A stretch of 64,000 nt of DNA from Planctomycetota bacterium. Lineage in GTDB: Bacteria > Planctomycetota > UBA8742 > UBA2392. The position numbers and the translations under genes were made by a program. The notes beneath the pieces were generated by a model. That model ran no database searches, had not been told where the DNA came from, and was given only the letters and a program-made list of their open reading frames with translations. Positions 59,145 to 64,000 of the stretch are shown in pieces (the stretch's first letter is position 1; the number at the start of each line of letters is the position of its first letter). Location of the stretch: positions 186,001 to 250,000 of the forward strand of contig JACKID010000001.1 in NCBI GenBank assembly GCA_020638675.1, read 5' to 3'.

Positions 59145-60451
59145 GCAAGGCGATCCTTGTCAAAGGCGGAAGAGTCGTCGACCCGGCCAGCGGGCACGAC
59201 AAGGTCGCGGACGTGCTGGTGGTCGCGGGCAAGTTCGCGGGCATCGGCAAGTTCAATGAGCGCGACGTGCACAAGCAGCACGCGCAGGTGACCGAGGTTG
59301 AAACGCTGGACGCCAAGGGGCTGGTGGTCGCGCCCGGGCTGATCGATCTGCGCGCCCACATGGGTGAGCCCGGCCACGACAGCGAGGAAACCATCGCCCA
59401 CGGCGCGGAAGTCGCCGTCCACGGCGGGTTCACGACCGTCGCCTGCCTGCCGGATACCGACCCGCCACTGGATAACGTTGCGGCCGCGCTGTTCGTGAAG
59501 CGACAATCGGAGAAGGCGGGCTTCGCGGAGGTCCACCCGGTTTGCGCGCTGACCAAGAACCGCGAAGGCAAAGAGCTGACCGAGATCGGCCAGTTGATTG
59601 AGGCCGGTGCGGTTGCCTTCAGCGACGAGATGCGCCCGAGCGATGAGCCCGGCGGGCTGCTGCGGGCCATGCGCTACGCGGCGATGTTCGATCGCGCGGT
59701 GATCGAGTACGCGCAGGACCCGGGGCTGGCGGGCGGCGCGATGAACGCAGGCTATGAGGCCACGCTGGCCGGGCTGCCGGGGATCTCGGCCGTCGGGGAA
59801 GAGCTGGCCGTTGCCCGCGCGTGCATGTTTGCGCGCGAGGCCGGCTGCCACTACCACGCGCCGAAACTGACGACGCGCAACGCAGTAAGGGCGGTCAAGC
59901 GCGCGCAAAAGCTGAAGGTCAGAGTCACCAGTGAAGTCTGCGCGCACCACCTGGCGTTCACGGACGAAGTCGTGCGCCGCGCCTACGACACGAACTTCAA
60001 GGTCTTTCCACCGTTCCGCAGCGCCGACGACGTTGCCTGGCTGAAGCGCGGGCTGAAGGAAGGCGTGATCACCTGCATCTCGTCCGGCCATCACCCGGTC
60101 GCGCCGCAGGAGAAAGAGCTGGAGTTCGGGCGCGCACCGTTCGGCGCTGTGGGGCTTGAGACAGCGCTTTCCGTTGTGATCACGAAATTGGTCAACACCG
60201 GCGACCTCACCCTGATCGAGGCGCTGGAAAAACTCACGGTCAACCCGGCCGGTGTGCTGCGCCTGCAGCACAAGAAGGCTGCGATCGCGGCGGGCTTCGA
60301 CGGCGACCTGTGCCTGTTTGACCCTAAGGCGGAGTGGGAAGTAACGCCCGATGCGCTCATGAGCCGCACCAAGAACTCCCCGTTCCTGGGTGCGACGCTG
60401 ACCGGCAAGGTGCGGTTCACGGTCACGCGCGGGCGCGTGATCGAGCTCTAG
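59141..60451 (+). CDS. Dihydroorotase homolog, probably non-catalytic (PyrC')
   Basis: A 436-residue class I DHOase-fold protein. Homology is clear (VKGGRVVDPASGHDKVADVL, APGLIDLRAHMGEPG, GGFTTVACLPDTDPPLDNVA, TSEVCAHHLAFTDE, FKVFPPFRSADDVAWLKRGL). The active site is lost: the metal motif DxHxH reads D69-L-R-A-H73, the substrate/metal HxED reads YAQD, and the catalytic TDHAPH reads SGHHPV. In Pseudomonas an inactive DHOase supports the ATCase dodecamer. The gene location beside pyrB supports that role here. A catalytic dihydroorotase should exist elsewhere in the genome. Confidence 0.88.
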   Translation: MSKAILVKGGRVVDPASGHDKVADVLVVAGKFAGIGKFNERDVHKQHAQVTEVETLDAKGLVVAPGLIDLRAHMGEPGHDSEETIAHGAEVAVHGGFTTVACLPDTDPPLDNVAAALFVKRQSEKAGFAEVHPVCALTKNREGKELTEIGQLIEAGAVAFSDEMRPSDEPGGLLRAMRYAAMFDRAVIEYAQDPGLAGGAMNAGYEATLAGLPGISAVGEELAVARACMFAREAGCHYHAPKLTTRNAVRAVKRAQKLKVRVTSEVCAHHLAFTDEVVRRAYDTNFKVFPPFRSADDVAWLKRGLKEGVITCISSGHHPVAPQEKELEFGRAPFGAVGLETALSVVITKLVNTGDLTLIEALEKLTVNPAGVLRLQHKKAAIAAGFDGDLCLFDPKAEWEVTPDALMSRTKNSPFLGATLTGKVRFTVTRGRVIEL

Positions 60452-60814
60452 CTATTCGAACACCACGTACGGGCGCATGCGCTCAAGGTCTTTCTGCGGG
60501 ATGCCGCCCGCCGCATTGGCGAGGTCATCCAGCGAATGCAGCGGCCCGTTGGCGCGGGCCGCTGCGATCTTCTCGGCCTTGCGCTCGCCGATTCCCGGCA
60601 GCGCAGTCAGCTCCGCCTGGCTGGCTGTGTTCACGTTGACGCGTGCGGGTGCGAGTTCTTGAGATTCCAGCCTGGGGTCGAACTCGCTGCTGTTCTTGAA
60701 GTAGGCCCAGGCGGAAAGCGCGATCAGCAACGTCCCCAACGCAAGCAGGACCGCGATCTCGCGGCCCTGCAGGCGATACCAGGCGAATTCGGGCTGTTCG
60801 ACGCGCTCGGGCAT
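60452..60814 (-). CDS. ComEA-like membrane protein with helix-hairpin-helix domain
   Basis: A 120-residue protein with a membrane helix near the N-terminus (REIAVLLALGTLLIALSAWA) and a C-terminal helix-hairpin-helix DNA-binding domain (RVNVNTASQAELTALPGIGE, RKAEKIAAARANGPLHSLDD, LANAAGGIPQKDLERMRPY). ComEA proteins bind incoming DNA in natural transformation, and short versions are widespread. Its stop codon abuts the pyrC-like stop. No other competence genes are in the window. Confidence 0.88.
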   Translation of the reverse strand: MPERVEQPEFAWYRLQGREIAVLLALGTLLIALSAWAYFKNSSEFDPRLESQELAPARVNVNTASQAELTALPGIGERKAEKIAAARANGPLHSLDDLANAAGGIPQKDLERMRPYVVFE

Positions 60815-60849
60815 TTCCCGAGTCTAGGATGCGCCGGGCCCGTTTGCGC

Positions 60850-61782
60850 CTACTTCGTTTCGCAGTAGGTCGCCTTCAGGTCGGCGGCGTCCGAGCTGCT
60901 GATCAGGTTGTTTTTCTGGTACTCGTCAATCTTGGCGGTCCGCTCTTCCAGGCTGAGCGCCGACATGGGGCCGTCCAATACGTGCATGAACAGCGTGCTG
61001 CGGCGCCGCCCGACGATCATCCAGCTGAGGTCGCCGTCCTTGGTGTCCGTGTGCGCGGCGATCCAGGCCAGTTTCTTGTCGACGGTGTCGAGGTCCTTCT
61101 TGGTTTCCAGCGCGCGGGTCAACAGCGCGTCGTGCACGCCGGCGCTGCCCGCCCAGTCCATGCACTTGGCGCGTGTGAGCTTGCCGAACATCTCGATCTG
61201 CTTGTCGATGTCGCCATTGGCTGGCGCGAGATATTCGTAGATGTACATCGCGGTCAGCTCGTAGCACTGGCTCTGGTCGAGTTCGCGCGCTTCCCACAAC
61301 TCCTTGATGCGCCCTAGCTTCACCTGTGCGTCGCCCTTCGTGAACGTTTCGTCCTTGTACAGCCGCTGTGCGCCGTAGGTTTCGATCAGGGCCGAGAGCG
61401 AGCCGGTGTTGTTGGTGGCGGTGCGGATGGCGCCCTTGTAGTCCTTCGACTCCTTGCCCAGCCAGGTCACCAGCGCGACGAGGTTCGTGTCGGGATTCAT
61501 CTCATGGCCGCGCGCGTAGCCCAGCATCTCGCGCATCTGCGTGCCGCGGGCCTGCGACCAGTCGATCCGCTTGTCCTTCAGCAGCGCCGCGACGATCTCG
61601 AGACGCCCGGTCAGGTCCGCCTTCTGGTAGGCCTCGTCGGCCTTGAGGTGCGCCTCGATGTTCTTGATCTTCTCGGGCGCGTCCTGGGCGACGACAACAG
61701 CCGGCTGGTCGTGGCCCTGGAACAGGAATCCGCCAAGACCTGCACAGGCAACGGCGACGACAGCAATCAGCATTCGCTTCAT
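60850..61782 (-). CDS. Secreted helical protein, unknown
   Basis: A 310-residue protein with a signal peptide (MKRMLIAVVAVACAGLGGFL) and GGAGAA upstream. The mature part is helical (APEKIKNIEAHLKADEAYQK, ADLTGRLEIVAALLKDKRID) with regular Lys/Glu and Leu pattern, two Cys (DQSQCYEL, RAKCMDW, plus one near the C-terminus) and no membrane helix. I do not recognise a family. It is separated from the XRE-type regulator by 52 bases. Confidence 0.65.
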   Translation of the reverse strand: MKRMLIAVVAVACAGLGGFLFQGHDQPAVVVAQDAPEKIKNIEAHLKADEAYQKADLTGRLEIVAALLKDKRIDWSQARGTQMREMLGYARGHEMNPDTNLVALVTWLGKESKDYKGAIRTATNNTGSLSALIETYGAQRLYKDETFTKGDAQVKLGRIKELWEARELDQSQCYELTAMYIYEYLAPANGDIDKQIEMFGKLTRAKCMDWAGSAGVHDALLTRALETKKDLDTVDKKLAWIAAHTDTKDGDLSWMIVGRRRSTLFMHVLDGPMSALSLEERTAKIDEYQKNNLISSSDAADLKATYCETK

Positions 61783-61834
61783 TTTGATTCTCCGGTGGTT
61801 GTGTGAGCGAGCCGATCATCGCGAGCGCCGCGCG

Positions 61835-63283
61835 TCATGCAAGAGCTTCCACGATGCCGCGGAAGCAGCCGTAGCCGCGCTCGAGATGCTCCGTGAAGAA
61901 ATCGCCGGCCTCGGCGCGCCTTGAGCGCTCCAGCGCGATCACGTTGCGGTAATGCATCGTGCGCGCGACGATCGAATAGCAGCGCTCGCCGGATTGCTCG
62001 ATCAGCTTCCACGCTCGTGCGTGGCGCCGGCGTGTGTCTTTCGCGCCGCACAGCCGGGCCAGCCCTGTGGCAAAGACCTCCTGGTCGAACTGCTCATTGA
62101 GCGGCATGCGCGCCTTGGCCGGGTAGGTCTTCAGGAACTTGAGCGCGTTCGCCTTGCGCCCCTCAACCAGCACTTCGCGCAGCAGCCTTGCGAACTGGGT
62201 TGCGGGGCTCTGGTCGAGTGCGAGGTAGTGCCTGCAGGCCAGCTCGAAGACGTCCGGGTCCTCCAGCCACATGGCGTAGCTGAGCATGCCCTGCGCGTGG
62301 GCGGGCCCTTCGCCGCGCATGTCGACGGCGCCGCGATAGTCGATGTCGCCCGCCAGCAGCAGCCCGCGGATCAGCATGCTGTGCTGGACAGCCCGGTAGG
62401 CGGCGCTGGTTTGCGGGTGTGCGTCAACCACGCGGCGCAGGCCTTCGCGCACGTCGCCGCGTTCCATCCAGATGTAGCCGCTCATGGCGCGCATCAGGCG
62501 CGTGACCGGCCACTGCCGCCCACGCTGCCCGGCCAGCGCCATGGCCGCGTCGCACAGGGCCAGCGCGTCGTCGAGCCGCGCGTTGCTCTGCAGCGTGTTG
62601 GAGAGGTTGAATGCTTCCTTCATGCCGGCTTCGTCGATGCCCGCGCCGGACAGTCGCCGCTGAAACAGGCGCGACTGGTGCAGGATCGACTCGTCCTCAT
62701 CGCGGCGCAGGAACGCGTGGAAACTCAGCGTGCGCTCGAACCGCTCCTGCAGCGCATCGTCGTCGCACAGGCGCGCCACCTGCTCGGCGGCCTTGCGCAG
62801 GTCGTCGGCCTTGTCGAGGTTCCAGGCCTCGAGCGCGGCCCAGTAGTCGTCCAGCAACTGGCTGAAAATCGGGCCGGTGCGCTGGTTGATGCCGGCACGC
62901 AGTGTTTCGTAGCGCCCGAGCGCGTCGTTCAGCTCGCGCAGCATGCGCAGGTGGTGCTTGCCGGTGAGCGAGCCGAGCTGCAGGTTCGCCACCGCGTTCA
63001 TGGCCTCCACCAGCTCGAGCAGCTCGCCCGCCATGCGCCCGGTCTGGGCGTTGACGTCGCTCAGCAATGGCGCGCCCTCGCCGACCAGCAGCCAGGCCGG
63101 GTTGACTCCCAGGTTGCGTACCAGCGACGCCGCGAACTCCACGGGCATCTTGCCGCCGTGCATGTAGCGGCTGACGTTGTTGCGCAAGGTGCCGGTCTTG
63201 CGGGCAATTTCGGACTGCGACCAGCGCTCGGACAGCTGGCCGAGACGGCTCTGGAATTCCGCGGTGTCTTGTTTACGTGACAA
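61835..63283 (-). CDS. XRE-type HTH regulator with a long helical-repeat domain (copy 2)
   Basis: A 482-residue homolog of the protein at 43083. I start it at TTG 63283, eight bases after GGAG; GTG 63313 is an alternative. The HTH region reads WSQSEIARKTGTLRNNVSRY, MHGGKMPVEFAASLVRNLGV, NPAWLLVGEGAPLLSD. The shared linker is LLELVEAMNAVANLQLGSLT and GKHHLRMLRELNDALGRYET. Helical repeats follow and end FFTEHLERGYGCFRGIVEAL. The two copies differ in the repeat region, so they may sense different partners. The gene is divergent from a GEVED surface protein. Confidence 0.78.
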   Translation of the reverse strand: MSRKQDTAEFQSRLGQLSERWSQSEIARKTGTLRNNVSRYMHGGKMPVEFAASLVRNLGVNPAWLLVGEGAPLLSDVNAQTGRMAGELLELVEAMNAVANLQLGSLTGKHHLRMLRELNDALGRYETLRAGINQRTGPIFSQLLDDYWAALEAWNLDKADDLRKAAEQVARLCDDDALQERFERTLSFHAFLRRDEDESILHQSRLFQRRLSGAGIDEAGMKEAFNLSNTLQSNARLDDALALCDAAMALAGQRGRQWPVTRLMRAMSGYIWMERGDVREGLRRVVDAHPQTSAAYRAVQHSMLIRGLLLAGDIDYRGAVDMRGEGPAHAQGMLSYAMWLEDPDVFELACRHYLALDQSPATQFARLLREVLVEGRKANALKFLKTYPAKARMPLNEQFDQEVFATGLARLCGAKDTRRRHARAWKLIEQSGERCYSIVARTMHYRNVIALERSRRAEAGDFFTEHLERGYGCFRGIVEALA

Positions 63284-63326
63284 CTGACTTTCTCCGTCTT
63301 TGAAACAATACACTGTTTTCGTGACA
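63273..63326. promoter_or_regulatory. Possible operator region of the second XRE-type regulator
   Basis: Two direct CGTGACA boxes about 49 bases apart flank an imperfect palindrome GAAACA-N7-TGTTTTC at 63302-63320, over the start region of the regulator and upstream of the divergent gene. Such an arrangement fits autoregulation. Confidence 0.35.
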
Positions 63327-63427
63327 GGGCGAGGGTTTCAGGCGTCCATCGCCTACTCTTTGTGCGGGCGGAACGGCACGGAGCACCGGCCGGGCCGCCC
63401 ACCGGACCCCCGACACGGAGCCAAGCG

Positions 63428-64000
63428 ATGCGAACCCTGCCTGTAATCATGACAGCCCTGATGGCTTGCAGCCTTTACGCCGGCGACAAGAGCGACGCGC
63501 CCTCGCCCTACCCCACGGCCACCTATTTCCAGGGTGGCGGCGGCGTGCGCCTGGACTGCCTGGGCAATGGCGTTACGGACGACTCGGGGGCCGCGCCGGT
63601 CGCCGGCGGCTGGCTGGGCGACGACTGCGACGACGGCTGCGAGTTCCTGAACATGAACAAGGGCGGCACGGCGACCTTCAAGGTCGAAGTCGTCGATTCC
63701 TACGGGAATGATGACCTGGCCGTCTGGATGGACTTCAACGACGACGGCGACTGGGCTGACGCCGGCGAGCGCGTGATCTGGGCGGGCAAGAGCAGCAATG
63801 CGCCCAACGGGCCGTTCGCGGCCAAGGTCGCCCCGCCCTACGGCGGCAGCACCACCAGCTTCAACACCTACTCAATTGCCATTCCCGCCGGCGCCGCAGG
63901 CAGCAGCGTGAAGGTGCGCGTGCGCCTGTGGGACCCGTACCAGCACAGCAGCGGCGCGATGGCCCTCAACGGCGGGGGCGACCCGGCCGCGTACAGCGAG
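63428..64000 (+). CDS. Secreted GEVED-domain protein, 3' end beyond window
   Basis: From ATG 63428, 191 codons lie inside the window. The signal peptide is MRTLPVIMTALMACSLYAGD. It is followed by a segment with Cys (GVRLDCLGNGVTDDSG, LGDDCDDGCEFLNM) and a GEVED-type domain (YGNDDLAVWMDFNDDGDWAD, AGERVIWAGKSSNAPNGPFA, IPAGAAGSSVKVRVRLWDPY). GEVED domains are typical of secreted and cell-surface proteins and may bind calcium. The remainder, including any C-terminal tail, is outside the window. Confidence 0.8.
   Translation, partial: MRTLPVIMTALMACSLYAGDKSDAPSPYPTATYFQGGGGVRLDCLGNGVTDDSGAAPVAGGWLGDDCDDGCEFLNMNKGGTATFKVEVVDSYGNDDLAVWMDFNDDGDWADAGERVIWAGKSSNAPNGPFAAKVAPPYGGSTTSFNTYSIAIPAGAAGSSVKVRVRLWDPYQHSSGAMALNGGGDPAAYSE

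Overview
The window is GC-rich bacterial chromosome from a Gram-negative organism: it carries lpxD, lpxC and fabZ, an OmpH/Skp-like chaperone, many lipoboxes and an FtsB-like protein. Planctomycete-style leucine-rich repeat proteins, DUF1513 proteins, parallel beta-helix surface proteins and GEVED domains make Planctomycetota, or a neighbouring phylum, my best guess. No rRNA or other marker settles it. There is no phage, plasmid or CRISPR array. Genes are dense, often overlap by 1-4 bases, and commonly have AAGGAG/GGAG ribosome binding sites.

Layout. 1-11.5 kb: a dispersed pyruvate (or 2-oxoacid) dehydrogenase locus, all on the minus strand (E2, E1-beta, E1-alpha, lipB, lpd), interleaved with a Rieske ferredoxin pair, a DUF429 protein, a thiol-redox protein and three small lipoproteins. 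11.6-16.6 kb: a large secreted PhoX-like/choice-of-anchor I fusion, then an ArsR/AHSA1 pair and a DinB/TfoX pair. 16.6-18.6 kb: a REP-associated tyrosine transposase (RAYT) unit with its repeat arrays. 18.6-31.6 kb: lysC, ftsB-like, mog, tRNA-Gln, ompH-lpxD, surface proteins, and lpxC-fabZ. 31.6-39 kb: two DUF1513 Tat lipoproteins enclosing a TTG-start Gfo/Idh oxidoreductase and three tandem secreted von Willebrand A paralogs. 39-46.7 kb: a coiled-coil protein, a TPR protein, an XRE-type regulator and beta-helix proteins. 46.8-57.1 kb: housekeeping genes (fba, orn, pckA, gmd-fcl, rph, panD, yggS). 57.2-60.5 kb: a pyrimidine operon. 60.5-64 kb: ComEA-like, a secreted protein, a second XRE-type regulator and a partial GEVED protein.

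Most notable. (1) pyrB is preceded by a 28-codon leader ORF that runs through a textbook intrinsic terminator and ends overlapping the pyrB start, an arrangement like the enterobacterial pyrBI attenuator. The operon's dihydroorotase has lost its metal ligands, so it is probably a structural partner of pyrB. (2) Each of the three vWA paralogs has a sigma-54-like -24/-12 element (TTGGCAC...GC) 50-75 bases upstream although the intergenic regions are otherwise unlike, and each ends in a related hairpin. (3) Repeats of several families have entered coding sequences in frame: REP motifs inside the RAYT gene itself, a palindrome in fcl, a CCCTTCGA/CTCAGGG element in lpxC, and heptamer-like tandem repeats in lipB. 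(4) Several secreted proteins share a Gly-rich/Cys/hydrophobic/Arg C-terminal tail that looks like a sorting signal.
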